64,000 bases of DNA. It comes from Serratia sp. H1w. Lineage in GTDB: Bacteria; Pseudomonadota; Gammaproteobacteria; Enterobacterales; Enterobacteriaceae. A program made the position numbers and the translations under genes. The stretch's first letter is position 1. The number at the start of each line of letters is the position of its first letter. Below are positions 27,714 to 36,813 of the stretch, one piece after another. Where the stretch lies: the NCBI RefSeq assembly GCF_000633355.1, contig NZ_AYMQ01000045.1, positions 100,465 through 164,464 on the forward strand, written 5' to 3'. Under the pieces are notes generated by a model. The model searched no databases. It saw only the letters and a program-made list of their open reading frames with translations, and was not told where the DNA came from.

Positions 27714-28424
27714 TCACTCCTGAACCTTACAGACCAAATCATACGACGATAATTTGCCGTCAGGGGTACCCTGGATAAGCTCTATATCCTGATCCAGGCT
27801 GCAAAATAAAGCGGCGGCGCTGCGCACCGGTGTGGCGTAGGTAATATCAATGAACAGGCGGTTGGTGTTTTCAACAGGCTGGTTTTTTAGCGCTTTTTTC
27901 ACCCACTGCTCCAGCTCCAGCGCAATTTTCTGCAGGTCATCGTTTTCCTTCAGCAGGTAGATATCCACGCTGTTATTCCCCTCAATATCCCGCAATTCAC
28001 GCTGATATTGTTGCTGCAAACCTTGAGGGAGCAGCAGCGAGAGCCGTTCAGCGGTGGCATAGGTCTGCAAAAAGGCCGCGACCTGCCCAAGTGCTGGGGT
28101 GCCAGCCACATGCGGGCCGTGCAGCAGCGGTTTCTTCTTGGTAATGCGGTAGAGATGCGGCTTTTTAACGTGGTGTAGCGTCATGACCGAGGCCAGTAAT
28201 AGCAGCAACGTGGTAAACAGTAGCGGGATGAACCAGATGAAGAAGCTGGTTAAATCGGTAAACGGATGTGAATAACGCTCAACATCCTCCGGGCGGAAGA
28301 AACGCAATATCATCTTGAAAATCAGCCCCTCGTTCAGCGCATCGGTGACCCAACCGGTTAGCACGATGGCGGACAGGGCATAACATGACGTTTTAATATG
28401 ATGCAGTAATACTGAACGTTCCAC
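27714..28424 (-). CDS. Two-transmembrane protein with C-terminal alpha/beta domain, function unknown
   Basis: I do not recognise this 236-residue protein. Two hydrophobic segments are visible (about residues 15-38 and 58-82), so the middle and C-terminal part (90-236) would be a soluble domain on one side of the inner membrane. That domain alternates strands and helices, with SVDIYLLKEN, then RLFIDITYATPVRSAAALF, then DIELIQGTPDG. The strand-DxT-helix pattern is loosely like Rossmann-type nucleotide-sensing (CARF-like) folds, but this is weak. No CRISPR or defence gene is nearby. It is convergent with the LysR gene and lies about 100 bp from the ArsR-rhodanese gene, same strand. Confidence 0.7.
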   Translation of the reverse strand: MERSVLLHHIKTSCYALSAIVLTGWVTDALNEGLIFKMILRFFRPEDVERYSHPFTDLTSFFIWFIPLLFTTLLLLLASVMTLHHVKKPHLYRITKKKPLLHGPHVAGTPALGQVAAFLQTYATAERLSLLLPQGLQQQYQRELRDIEGNNSVDIYLLKENDDLQKIALELEQWVKKALKNQPVENTNRLFIDITYATPVRSAAALFCSLDQDIELIQGTPDGKLSSYDLVCKVQE

Positions 28425-28527
28425 GATCGCTTTTCCTTATTAATCGCCGACGTCAGTATCCTTTCATCACGTGGGGCAATAAGCAAGGCGAGGGGCGCTT
28501 TATTGTCAGCGTGAGAAATTATCAAGC

Positions 28528-29199
28528 CTACCTGTCGTTTTGCACTTCCAGTCCGGCTGCTTTCCATTCTGGAAAGCCATCTTCCAGACAACGGGCGGTA
28601 AAGCCGTTGGTGCGTAACGTCCGCATGGCATTGAGCGACAGCGCACAGTAAGGCCCGCGGCAGTAGGCCACCACTTCTTGCTGTTTGAGTAATTCGGGCA
28701 GTCGGCTTGCCAGCTCTTCTGCCGGGATATTAATTGCGTTGGGCAGATGGCCGGAGGCGAACTCATCTGCTGGCCGAACGTCTAGCAAGGTGACATCGCC
28801 TTCTTGAAGCCGGCGCAGTAACTCGGTGCGGGAAATGGACTCTAGGCGCTCACGTTGGTTGAGGGCGTCTGCGACAAAGGTGCCAATCTCATGATGGCGG
28901 TACTCTACATATTGGCGGATTGCGGCCAACAGCGGTTGCACTGGCCCCTCCCCCAAACGGTAGTAAACGTGTTTTCCTTCTCGGCGTGATTGCACAAAAC
29001 CGGCGCGTTTGAGGTGTTGCAGATGTTGAGATGCGTTGGCGATCGTCAGCCCGGCCAGTTCGGCCAGCCTTTCTACCGGCCTTTCCCCCTGCGCGATATG
29101 CTCGAGCAGCATCAGGCGATGCGCATTGCCCAGTGAGCGGGTGATTTCGGCAAACTCATTAAACACCAGACGTTGGCTATCATCACTGAGTGTTGACAT
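28528..29199 (-). CDS. ArsR-family regulator fused to a rhodanese domain
   Basis: 223 residues with two domains. Residues 10-90 are an ArsR-type winged helix (LAGLTIANASQHLQHLKRAGFVQSRREG). Residues 120-220 are a rhodanese (sulfurtransferase) domain with DVRPADEFASGHLPNA and active-site Cys180 in AYCRGPYC; a second cysteine is at 185. The fusion suggests a repressor that senses sulfane sulfur, polysulfide or thiol stress. ArsR regulators of the BigR/YgaV type do so, and in E. coli ygaV sits next to the rhodanese gene ygaP. It is divergent from the DUF2938 gene and shares a 90-bp control region with it. Confidence 0.88.
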   Translation of the reverse strand: MSTLSDDSQRLVFNEFAEITRSLGNAHRLMLLEHIAQGERPVERLAELAGLTIANASQHLQHLKRAGFVQSRREGKHVYYRLGEGPVQPLLAAIRQYVEYRHHEIGTFVADALNQRERLESISRTELLRRLQEGDVTLLDVRPADEFASGHLPNAINIPAEELASRLPELLKQQEVVAYCRGPYCALSLNAMRTLRTNGFTARCLEDGFPEWKAAGLEVQNDR

Positions 29200-29218
29200 A
29201 CTGCCCTCATTAAATCAT

Positions 29219-29240
29219 CATTCAATTAATTCATTGAATG
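29219..29240. promoter_or_regulatory. Likely ArsR-type operator
   Basis: A perfect dyad CATTCAA-N8-TTGAATG in the 90-bp divergent gap between the ArsR-rhodanese gene and the DUF2938 gene. It is the only long AT-rich dyad there and has the size expected for an ArsR dimer, so it could control both directions. Confidence 0.55.
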
Positions 29241-29289
29241 TTAGAATATCAAAACCGGCTATCACTAGCCAGCAGAAAAGGGTCGCTTG

Positions 29290-29778
29290 ATGGAGATGTT
29301 ATTGCACGCCACTGTACTTGGGATCGCTGCGACTGTGGTGATGGATCTGTGGGCAATAGGGCAAAAGCGCCTGTTCAATATTCCTTCACTCAACTACCGA
29401 CTAGTCGGGCGTTGGATCGGCCATATGCCAGGCGGCAGGCTAGTTCATCACACTATTGTGCAGGCAACGCCGGTGAAAGGCGAAGTTGTGATGGGCTGGG
29501 GTGCACACTATCTGATTGGGATCGCGTTTAGCTGGCTATTTCTCGCCATCATGGGGACTGGCTGGCTTGAACAACCGACGTTCCTGCCCGCTCTGGCGGT
29601 GGGGCTGATCAGCGTGGTAGCGCCGTTTTTCCTGATGCAGCCTGGCTTCGGCTTTGGTGTTGCAGCCTCCAGAACACCGCAGCCGAATGTTGCCCGCCTG
29701 CGTAGCCTGATTGCCCATGCCTCATTCGGCATCGGCATTTATGTGGGCGCTTTGCTGTTACAACCGCTCTGGTCCTGA
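29290..29778 (+). CDS. DUF2938 membrane protein
   Basis: Inner-membrane protein of about 162 residues with four hydrophobic stretches (about 5-22, 65-85, 92-115 and 140-160). Landmarks are GHMPGGRLVHHTI, GWGAHYLIGIAFS and MQPGFGFGVAASRTP, as in the DUF2938 family. Function unknown. ATG 29290 is used; GTCGCTTG ahead gives only a weak ribosome-binding sequence. Being divergent from a rhodanese-type regulator, it may export or handle a sulfur compound, which is inference. Confidence 0.75.
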   Translation: MEMLLHATVLGIAATVVMDLWAIGQKRLFNIPSLNYRLVGRWIGHMPGGRLVHHTIVQATPVKGEVVMGWGAHYLIGIAFSWLFLAIMGTGWLEQPTFLPALAVGLISVVAPFFLMQPGFGFGVAASRTPQPNVARLRSLIAHASFGIGIYVGALLLQPLWS

Positions 29779-29779
29779 T

Positions 29780-29802
29780 CCCCACCGGGCAATCCGGCGG
29801 GG
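29780..29802. terminator. Stem-loop between DUF2938 gene and glpQ
   Basis: CCCCACCGG/CCGGCGGGG stem (one mismatch) with a GCAAT loop between two convergent genes. No T-run on either strand, so termination would be weak. Confidence 0.4.
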
Positions 29803-29815
29803 AGGTCGGGAGGCG

Positions 29816-30895
29816 TTACTTATGTTGCCCCTGCTTTTGCAGGAACTGGACGCCCTTATCCGGGAAGTCGGTAAACACGCCGTCAACGCCCGCCTGATTG
29901 TAAATTGCGTCGAACAACTGGTTCACGTCGGTGACGTATTTCGGCAGCTTATCGGCACGGATGGTGTAAGGGTGCACCGCCATATTGTTGGCATGAGCGT
30001 CCTTGACCATCTCGGTGAGTACGATCTGGTTCGGCTTGGATTTTTCTTCGACGATCAGCATGTGATAGTCCGGCCCGATGCCGTCGGCATACTGGGCGAT
30101 CTTTTTCATCGCGCCCGGTTTGAACATCCAGTCGTAGTCATAGTTGACCCACTTGCCATCGGCCTTCTGCTCGTAGGTTTCGTTCCAGTCGGTGTAGGCA
30201 ATCAGCTGCACCAGCTTCAGATCCATCCCCATTTTGGGTTCCAGCTGATCCTTGATGCGTTTCAACTCGTTGGCATCAAAGCACTGTAGGTAGACGTTGT
30301 CGCTCTTGCTGGTGTAGCCGTATTGCTTGAGCACGTCCAACACCTTGCTGGAGATATCTTTCCCTTCCTGCTGGTGGAACCAGGGGGCCTTGATTTCCGG
30401 GTACAGGCCGATGTTCTTGCCGGTTGAATGGTTGAGGCCCTGAACGAACTCGATTTCTTCCTGGAAGGTGTGGACGCGGAAGTCGGATTTGCCCATTGGG
30501 AAGCGACCCGGGTAGCTTTGTACCTGCTTACCGTCCTTGATATCAAAACCTTCGGTGAACTTCAGCGACTTGATCTCGGGCAGGGTAAAGTCGATGGCAT
30601 AGTAGCGGCCATCTTTACGCGCCCGGTCAGGGAAACGTTCGGCGACATCGGTGACGCGATCCAGATAGTGGTCGTGCAGTACCACCAGCTCATTGTCTTT
30701 GGTCATCACCAGGTCTTGCTCAAGGAAGTCGGCACCCTGCGCATAGGCCATCGCCTTGGCCGGTAGCGTATGTTCCGGCAGGTAACCGCTGGCACCGCGG
30801 TGAGCGATAACCACTTTATCCGCAGCCTGGGCGGCGTTGAGCATTGAAGTAGCAAGAATGATCCCTGTCAGCAGGGCTTTGGTTTGAGTCCGCAT
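29816..30895 (-). CDS. glpQ: Periplasmic glycerophosphodiester phosphodiesterase GlpQ
   Basis: Cleaves glycerophosphodiesters in the periplasm to glycerol-3-phosphate and an alcohol, feeding GlpT. The product is 359 residues (E. coli 358). The signal peptide is residues 1-24, cut at AQA/ADK. GDPD motifs are AHRGASGYLPEHT (His32), EQD near 59-61 and LHDHYLDR (His74). ATG 30893-30895 has GGAG nine bases upstream. It follows glpT in one operon, but a terminator-like hairpin lies between them. Confidence 0.97.
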   Translation of the reverse strand: MRTQTKALLTGIILATSMLNAAQAADKVVIAHRGASGYLPEHTLPAKAMAYAQGADFLEQDLVMTKDNELVVLHDHYLDRVTDVAERFPDRARKDGRYYAIDFTLPEIKSLKFTEGFDIKDGKQVQSYPGRFPMGKSDFRVHTFQEEIEFVQGLNHSTGKNIGLYPEIKAPWFHQQEGKDISSKVLDVLKQYGYTSKSDNVYLQCFDANELKRIKDQLEPKMGMDLKLVQLIAYTDWNETYEQKADGKWVNYDYDWMFKPGAMKKIAQYADGIGPDYHMLIVEEKSKPNQIVLTEMVKDAHANNMAVHPYTIRADKLPKYVTDVNQLFDAIYNQAGVDGVFTDFPDKGVQFLQKQGQHK

Positions 30896-30932
30896 TCTGT
30901 GGTGCTCCATGTTGTAGGTTGAGGGGTAAGAA

Positions 30933-30953
30933 AAGGGCCGCAAAGCGGCCCTT
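30933..30953 (-). terminator. Intrinsic-terminator-like hairpin between glpT and glpQ
   Basis: A perfect 9-bp stem AAGGGCCGC/GCGGCCCTT with a 3-nt loop. Read on the minus strand it is followed by TTCTTA, so it looks like a partial terminator that would lower glpQ relative to glpT. Confidence 0.6.
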
Positions 30954-30983
30954 AGATTCGATCATGTTAAAGCGTGGTCACGA

Positions 30984-32336
30984 TTAACCGCGTTTGGCCG
31001 CGATTTCTGCGTGGTGTTTCTTCTCACTGATCATGGTCAGAACCAGCAGGATCACCGCACCGATGCTGCCGCCGATCATCACCATAAAGCCGCCGTCCCA
31101 ACCGAAGTAGTCAACGGTATAACCAACGATGGCGCTCGCAGCGACCGAGCCGCCCAGATAACCGAACAGACCGGTAAAGCCTGCGGCGGTACCTGCCGCT
31201 TTCTTCGGTGCCAGTTCCAGCGCGTGCAGGCCGATCAGCATCACCGGACCATAGATCAGGAAGCCGATGGTGATCATACAGGCCATATCGATGCCTGGGT
31301 TGCCTACTGGGTTCAGCCAGTAAACGATGGTGGCGATGGTCACCAACACCATGAAGAACACCCCGGTGGCGCCACGGTTGCCTTTGAACACTTTGTCCGA
31401 CATCCAGCCGCACAGCAGGGTGCCTGGGATACCGGCGTATTCGTACAGGAAGTAGGCCCAGGAGGACTTATCCAGCGCGAAGTGTTTCACTTCTTTCAGG
31501 TAGGTCGGTGACCAGTCCAGGATGCCGTAGCGCAGCAGGTATACGAACACGTTGGCGATCGCGATGTACCACAGCAGTTTGTTTGGCAGCACGTACTGCA
31601 TGAAGATTTGCTTGGCTGTCAGCTCTTCTTCCGCTTCTTCGCTGTAATCATCCGGGTAGTCGTTTTTGTATTCTTCAATCGGTGGCAGGCCAACAGATTG
31701 TGGGGTATCACGCATCAAGGCAAAGGCAATCAGCGCCACCAGGATCGCACCGAAGGCAGGCATATACAGCGCAGCATGCCAGTCGTTGAACCAGGCCATA
31801 CCCAGCAGGAACAGCAGCGGAGGCAGGCCGCCACCCACGTTGTGAGCACAGTTCCATACCGAAACGATACCGCCACGCTCTTTCTGTGACCACCAGTGCA
31901 CCATGGTACGACCACAAGGTGGCCACCCCATGCCCTGGAACCAGCCGCACAGGAACAGCAGCACGAACATCACGGCAATGCTGGAGGTTGCCCAAGGCAC
32001 AAAGCCCATGAACAGCATTACGGCAGCGGCCAGGATCAGGCCGGCGGGTAGGAAGACGCGGGGGTTGGAACGGTCGGAAACCGAACCCATGATGAACTTG
32101 GAGAACCCGTAGGCGATGGAGATGCCCGACAGCGCAAAGCCCAGGTCTCCACGGCTGAAGCCCTGATCGATCAGATACGGCATCGCCAGGGTGAAGTTTT
32201 TACGCACCAGATAGTAGGCAGCGTAACCAAAAAAGATCCCCATAAATATTTGCCAGCGCAGTTTGCGGTAGAGCGGATCTACCTTATCGACTGGCACACG
32301 GGAAATGTGTGCGGCTGGCTTAAAAATACTCAACAT
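30984..32336 (-). CDS. glpT: Glycerol-3-phosphate:phosphate antiporter GlpT
   Basis: Major facilitator, 12 transmembrane helices, 450 residues (E. coli 452). It exchanges external glycerol-3-phosphate (and fosfomycin) for internal phosphate. The substrate-binding residues known from the E. coli structure are all at identical positions: Arg45 (YYLVRKNF), His165 (WNCAHNVGG) and Arg269 (VYLLRYG). The central cytoplasmic loop is acidic (around 220-240). It is divergent from glpABC across a 357-bp control region. Confidence 0.98.
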   Translation of the reverse strand: MLSIFKPAAHISRVPVDKVDPLYRKLRWQIFMGIFFGYAAYYLVRKNFTLAMPYLIDQGFSRGDLGFALSGISIAYGFSKFIMGSVSDRSNPRVFLPAGLILAAAVMLFMGFVPWATSSIAVMFVLLFLCGWFQGMGWPPCGRTMVHWWSQKERGGIVSVWNCAHNVGGGLPPLLFLLGMAWFNDWHAALYMPAFGAILVALIAFALMRDTPQSVGLPPIEEYKNDYPDDYSEEAEEELTAKQIFMQYVLPNKLLWYIAIANVFVYLLRYGILDWSPTYLKEVKHFALDKSSWAYFLYEYAGIPGTLLCGWMSDKVFKGNRGATGVFFMVLVTIATIVYWLNPVGNPGIDMACMITIGFLIYGPVMLIGLHALELAPKKAAGTAAGFTGLFGYLGGSVAASAIVGYTVDYFGWDGGFMVMIGGSIGAVILLVLTMISEKKHHAEIAAKRG

Positions 32337-32423
32337 TGAGCGCCTCCGATGGCTTTATCTGTTTATTGCATCAGCAGGAAACGACTGTCCTGAAGATGAT
32401 TGCGGATACCTGATGTGTTGTTA

Positions 32424-32443
32424 AATGTTCCATAACGAGCGCA
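32424..32443. promoter_or_regulatory. GlpR operator candidate 1
   Basis: AAATGTTCCATAACGAGCGC region; 16 of 20 positions agree with the E. coli GlpR consensus WATGTTCGWTAWCGAACATW. It is about 90 bp from the glpT start. Confidence 0.65.
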
Positions 32444-32560
32444 ATGCTAGTGAAAACCACCCGGTATCACCGTGATGGATGGCGCATTTGTTACACTTTT
32501 ATGAAACTGTGGCGCATTTTGAGTGATAGGTTAACATTTTGAAATGGCTAAATAGCATAA

Positions 32561-32582
32561 TTGCGTGATATTGGTCACATTC
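32561..32582. promoter_or_regulatory. CRP-binding site candidate
   Basis: Perfect GTGA-N6-TCAC core (32565-32578) in an AT-rich setting, fitting the CRP consensus. It lies about 115 bp from the glpA ATG and is central enough to serve both directions. Confidence 0.7.
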
Positions 32583-32613
32583 ATGGTTTTTAAAGGTCAT
32601 AAAACTTTCGTTT

Positions 32614-32633
32614 TCTGTTCGTTATTGTTCCTT
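32614..32633. promoter_or_regulatory. GlpR operator candidate 2
   Basis: Contains TGTTCGTTAT, a strong GlpR half-site; about 15 of 20 positions fit the consensus. It is close to glpA and likely to control the glpABC side. Confidence 0.5.
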
Positions 32634-32693
32634 ATCAAACAAAGACCCTACTGACTGTGGCTAAATAGGGCCATAACCACAGGCTCTGGGGGC

Positions 32694-34346
32694 ATGATGA
32701 GCAACAACTCAGCCATCACCGAAACGGACGTGATCATTATTGGCGGCGGCGCTACCGGTGCGGGAATTGCCCGTGACTGTGCGCGGCGTGGCCTGCGCTG
32801 TATTTTATTGGAAAGGCATGACATTGCGACCGGCGCCACTGGCCGTAACCACGGGTTGTTGCACAGTGGGGCGCGCTATTCGGTCACCGATGGTGAATCG
32901 GCACGCGAATGCATTGAAGAAAATCGTATCCTCAAACGTATTGCCCACCACTGTATCGAACGCACCGATGGCCTGTTTATTACCTTGCCCCAGGATTCGT
33001 TGGATTTTCAGCAGCAGTTCATTACAGCCTGCCACAGCGCCGGGATCGAAGCCGAAGCCATTGACCCCGCATTGGCATTACGCCTGGAGCCTGCGGCCAA
33101 CCCGGCCTTGATCGGTGCGGTACGAGTGCCTGATGGCACCGTGGATCCTTTCCGCTTAACGGCGGCCAACATGCTTGATGCGCGTGAGCATGGCGCACAG
33201 ATCCTTACCTATCATCAGGTTACCGGTTTGCTACGCACTGGCGATCGCGTTACCGGCGTGAGCGTTTTCGACCATCAGGCGGCACGACAATACGACATTC
33301 ATGCGCAGGTGGTGGTCAACGCCGCCGGGATCTGGGGCCAGCAAATTGCCGAGTATGCCGATCTGCGGATCCGCATGTTCCCTGCCAAAGGGGCGTTGCT
33401 GATCCTGGGCCATCGCATCAATAACATGGTGATCAACCGCTGCCGTAAACCAGCGGATGCCGACATTCTGGTGCCTGGCGACACCATCTCGCTGATTGGC
33501 ACCACCTCCACCCATATCGATTACGACCAGATTGACAACATGGTGGTGACGCCACAGGAAGTGGATATCTTGATCCGCGAAGGCACGCTGTTGTCGCCGA
33601 AACTGGCGCAAACGCGTATTTTGCGTGCCTATGCGGGCGTGCGGCCACTGGTCGCCAGCGATGACGATCCCTCTGGGCGCAACGTCAGCCGTGGCATCGT
33701 GCTGCTTGACCATGCGGCGCGCGATGGGTTGGAGGGTTTTATCACCATTACCGGCGGCAAGCTGATGACCTACCGGCTGATGGCCGAATGGGCCACCGAT
33801 CTGGTCTGCGCCAAGCTGGGCATCGATAGCGCTTGCACTACGGCGGAAGTGGCATTGCCCGGCTCCCGTCAGAGCGCCGAAGAAACGGTGCGTAGCGTGG
33901 TTTCACTGCCTGCCAGCATCCGTGGATCGGCGGTGTATCGTCATGGCGATCGCGCCAGCCTGGTGCCTGCTGGCAACCGGCTGGACAATAGCCTGGTATG
34001 CGAGTGTGAAGCGGTGACCGCCGGTGAGGTGCGTTATGCGGTGGATTCTCTTACCGTCAACAATCTGGTCGATCTGCGCCGCCGTACCCGCGTTGGCATG
34101 GGAACCTGCCAGGGTGAGCTGTGCGCCTGCCGCGCAGCGGGTTTGTTGACGCGGTTTAACGTGGTGACTCCGCAGCAATCCATCGCCCAACTGTCCCATT
34201 TCCTCAATGAACGCTGGAAAGGTGTCCGGCCAATTGCCTGGGGGGATGCGCTGCGGGAGAGCGAGTTCACCAGTTGGGTATATCAAGGGCTATGTGGGTT
34301 AGATGCGCAGGGTGATGCCAAGCAGGAGGCGGATGATGCAATTTGA
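32694..34346 (+). CDS. glpA: Anaerobic glycerol-3-phosphate dehydrogenase subunit A
   Basis: Catalytic FAD subunit of the membrane-associated GlpABC complex, which oxidises glycerol-3-phosphate to dihydroxyacetone phosphate and passes electrons to menaquinone. The product is 550 residues (E. coli 542). The dinucleotide-binding motif is IIIGGGATGAGIARDCA near residue 14. The DAO-type core and a C-terminal BFD-like [2Fe-2S] region (VCECEAVTAGE, GTCQGELCACRAAG) follow. ATG 32694 or 32697 could start it; GGGGG precedes both. It overlaps glpB by 11 bp. Confidence 0.97.
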   Translation: MMSNNSAITETDVIIIGGGATGAGIARDCARRGLRCILLERHDIATGATGRNHGLLHSGARYSVTDGESARECIEENRILKRIAHHCIERTDGLFITLPQDSLDFQQQFITACHSAGIEAEAIDPALALRLEPAANPALIGAVRVPDGTVDPFRLTAANMLDAREHGAQILTYHQVTGLLRTGDRVTGVSVFDHQAARQYDIHAQVVVNAAGIWGQQIAEYADLRIRMFPAKGALLILGHRINNMVINRCRKPADADILVPGDTISLIGTTSTHIDYDQIDNMVVTPQEVDILIREGTLLSPKLAQTRILRAYAGVRPLVASDDDPSGRNVSRGIVLLDHAARDGLEGFITITGGKLMTYRLMAEWATDLVCAKLGIDSACTTAEVALPGSRQSAEETVRSVVSLPASIRGSAVYRHGDRASLVPAGNRLDNSLVCECEAVTAGEVRYAVDSLTVNNLVDLRRRTRVGMGTCQGELCACRAAGLLTRFNVVTPQQSIAQLSHFLNERWKGVRPIAWGDALRESEFTSWVYQGLCGLDAQGDAKQEADDAI

Positions 34347-35607
34347 TGCGGTGGTAATTGGCGGTGGCCTGGCCGGGATGAGCTGCGCTATCCGGTTAGC
34401 CGAGCAGGGCAAACGCTGCGCAGTGGTCAGTTCCGGCCAAAGTGCGCTCTATTTCTCTTCCGGCTCGCTCGATCTGCTGGCTCATTTACCCGATGGCACT
34501 CCGGTGTCATCACCCTTGTCTGCTTTGCCTGAACTGGCGCAACAGGCCCCTCAGCATCCTTACAGCCTGATGGGAGCCACGCAGGTAGCCGCGCTGGCAA
34601 CGCAAGCCGAGCAATTGCTACAGCGTTGCGGGTGGCAGATGCAGGGCGATAGCAGCCAAAACCATCTGCGCGTGACGCCACTTGGGACTCGCCGTGCCAC
34701 CTGGCTCAGTCCGCAGGCGATCCCGGTTTCTCCCCTGGGCGGCAAGCTGCCATGGCAGAATATCGCCGTGCTGGGGATTGAAGGATTTCTGGATTTCCAA
34801 CCGCAGATGGCGGCCAGCTCATTGATGCAGGAGCAGGACCTCAAGGCGGAAGTCGCCTTTATGCATCTGCCAGTTCTCGATCGCCTACGTAATAACCCTA
34901 GTGAATTCCGGGCGGTGAATATAGCCCGCGTGCTGGATCTGCCAGAACATTTGGCACTACTGGCAGAAGAAGTGCTGCGCCAGGCAGGGGACGCTGAGGC
35001 CATTTTGCTGCCAGCCTGCCTGGGACTAGAAGATGACGAACCGCTGACCACGCTGCGTCAGTTGGTGGGTAAGCCGGTGTACCTGCTGCCAACGCTGCCG
35101 CCTTCCGTACTCGGTATGCGGTTGCATCAGGCATTGCGCCAGCGCTTGCAGCAACTGGGTGGCGTGTTTATGCCGGGCGATAGCGTATTGCGAGGTAGTT
35201 TCGATGGGCAGCGCGTCACTGGCCTGTATACCCGCAATCACACCGATATTCCGCTGCGGGCACAGCATGTGGTGTTGGCCAGCGGCAGCTTTTTCAGTAA
35301 CGGTTTGGTGGCTGCCTTTGATGGCGTTCGCGAACCGGTGTTTGGCCTGGATGTGTATAGCAAAGCCGAACGCGCAGACTGGAGCGACCCTAATCTGTTT
35401 GCCCCGCAGCCCTATCTGCAATTCGGGGTCCAGACCGATGCGGCCCTGCGGGCGCTGAAGCAGGGTGAGGCGATGACCAATCTGTATGCCATCGGTGCCG
35501 TGGCTGGCGGTTATGATCCGTTGCAGCAGGGCTGTGGCGCCGGAGTTTCGTTGCTCGGTGCACTGCACGTTGCCCAACAGATCCTGGCACAGGAGGTTTT
35601 AGCATGA
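34336..35607 (+). CDS. glpB: Anaerobic glycerol-3-phosphate dehydrogenase subunit B
   Basis: FAD/FMN-binding subunit that links GlpA to GlpC, 423 residues (E. coli 419). The N-terminal Rossmann motif is VIGGGLAGMSCAI; SALYFSSGSLDLLAHLPDG, NNPSEFRAVNIARVLD and LLPTLPPSVLG are family landmarks. The ATG at 34336 has AGGAGG six bases upstream and matches the family start (MxFDxV). An adjacent upstream ATG (34333) is too close to that sequence. It overlaps glpC by 4 bp. Confidence 0.96.
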   Translation: MQFDAVVIGGGLAGMSCAIRLAEQGKRCAVVSSGQSALYFSSGSLDLLAHLPDGTPVSSPLSALPELAQQAPQHPYSLMGATQVAALATQAEQLLQRCGWQMQGDSSQNHLRVTPLGTRRATWLSPQAIPVSPLGGKLPWQNIAVLGIEGFLDFQPQMAASSLMQEQDLKAEVAFMHLPVLDRLRNNPSEFRAVNIARVLDLPEHLALLAEEVLRQAGDAEAILLPACLGLEDDEPLTTLRQLVGKPVYLLPTLPPSVLGMRLHQALRQRLQQLGGVFMPGDSVLRGSFDGQRVTGLYTRNHTDIPLRAQHVVLASGSFFSNGLVAAFDGVREPVFGLDVYSKAERADWSDPNLFAPQPYLQFGVQTDAALRALKQGEAMTNLYAIGAVAGGYDPLQQGCGAGVSLLGALHVAQQILAQEVLA

Positions 35608-36803
35608 GCGTGTCAACAGACAACAGCTTCGAGAGCTGCATCAAATGTACCGTTTGCACCACCTATTGCCCGGTTGCCAAGGCCAACCCGCTTTATCCGG
35701 GGCCAAAACAGGCCGGGCCGGATGGGGAACGCCTGCGGTTGAAAGATCCGGCACTGTATGATGAAGCGCTGAAGTATTGCACCAACTGTAAACGCTGCGA
35801 AGTGGCTTGCCCTTCCGACGTGAAGATCGGCGACATTATCCAACGCGCCCGAGCCAATTTCAGCCAGAGCAAACCGACGCTGCGTGATGCTATCCTCAGC
35901 CACACCGACATCATGGGCACGCTTTCGACGCCGTTTGCACCGATTGTTAACGCCACTACCAGCCTGAAACCGGTGCGCAAGCTGTTGGATAAGGCACTGA
36001 AGATTGACCACCGGCGTGAACTGCCAAAATACTCGTTTGGCACCTTCCGCCGCTGGTACCGCCAGCAGGCAGCGCAACAGCAGAGCTATGCCGAGCAGGT
36101 CGCGTTCTTCCACGGATGTTTTGTCAATTACAACCACCCACAGCTGGGTAAAGATCTGATCAAGGTGTTTAACGCCATGGACATTGGTGTGCAGTTGCTC
36201 AAACGTGAGAAATGCTGCGGTGTCCCATTAATTGCCAACGGCTTTATTGAGCAGGCAAAGAAACAGGCCAAAGTGAATGCGGAGTCACTGCATGATGCGG
36301 TGCTGAGTAAAGGCATCCCGGTGGTGGCCACTTCGTCGAGCTGCACGTTCACCCTGCGTGACGAGTATCCGCATTTGCTGGACGTAGACACCTCGGCGGT
36401 GCGCGAACGAGTGGAACTGGCTACACGTTATCTCTACCGTCTGCTCAGCGAAGGGCGCGCCTTGCCGCTCAAACGGACACCGTTGCGAGTGGCTTACCAC
36501 ACGCCATGTCATATGGAGAAAATGGGCTGGACGGCCTATACGCTGGAGCTATTGCGGCAGATCCCCGGGCTGGAGTTGGTGGTGCTGGATTCGCAATGCT
36601 GCGGCATCGCCGGCACTTACGGCTTCAAGTCGGAAAACTATGAAACCTCGCAAGGCATTGGGGCCTCACTATTTCGCCAGATTGAGGCGAGCGGGGTGGA
36701 TATGGTTATCACCGACTGTGAAACCTGCAAATGGCAGATCGAAATGTCCACCAGCAAGCGCTGTGAACATCCGATCACCCTGTTGGCACAGGCATTAGCG
36801 TAA
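35604..36803 (+). CDS. glpC: Anaerobic glycerol-3-phosphate dehydrogenase subunit C
   Basis: Iron-sulfur membrane-anchor subunit, 399 residues (E. coli 396). Two [4Fe-4S] motifs are at the N-terminus (CIKCTVCTTYCP and CTNCKRCEVACP). Two CCG cysteine-rich domains of the heterodisulfide-reductase type are further on (KCCGVPLI near 206 and QCCGIAGTYG near 333). It is the last gene of glpABC and is followed by a convergent dcrB. Confidence 0.97.
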   Translation: MSVSTDNSFESCIKCTVCTTYCPVAKANPLYPGPKQAGPDGERLRLKDPALYDEALKYCTNCKRCEVACPSDVKIGDIIQRARANFSQSKPTLRDAILSHTDIMGTLSTPFAPIVNATTSLKPVRKLLDKALKIDHRRELPKYSFGTFRRWYRQQAAQQQSYAEQVAFFHGCFVNYNHPQLGKDLIKVFNAMDIGVQLLKREKCCGVPLIANGFIEQAKKQAKVNAESLHDAVLSKGIPVVATSSSCTFTLRDEYPHLLDVDTSAVRERVELATRYLYRLLSEGRALPLKRTPLRVAYHTPCHMEKMGWTAYTLELLRQIPGLELVVLDSQCCGIAGTYGFKSENYETSQGIGASLFRQIEASGVDMVITDCETCKWQIEMSTSKRCEHPITLLAQALA

Positions 36804-36813
36804 CGCGTTGAAC

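Larger units (their letters stand above)
32337..32693. promoter_or_regulatory. Divergent glpTQ-glpABC control region
   Basis: A 357-bp gap without a gene, AT-richer than its surroundings. It holds two GlpR-like operators and one CRP-like site (listed separately), as expected for genes induced by glycerol-3-phosphate and subject to catabolite control. Exact promoters could not be fixed by eye. Confidence 0.75.
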
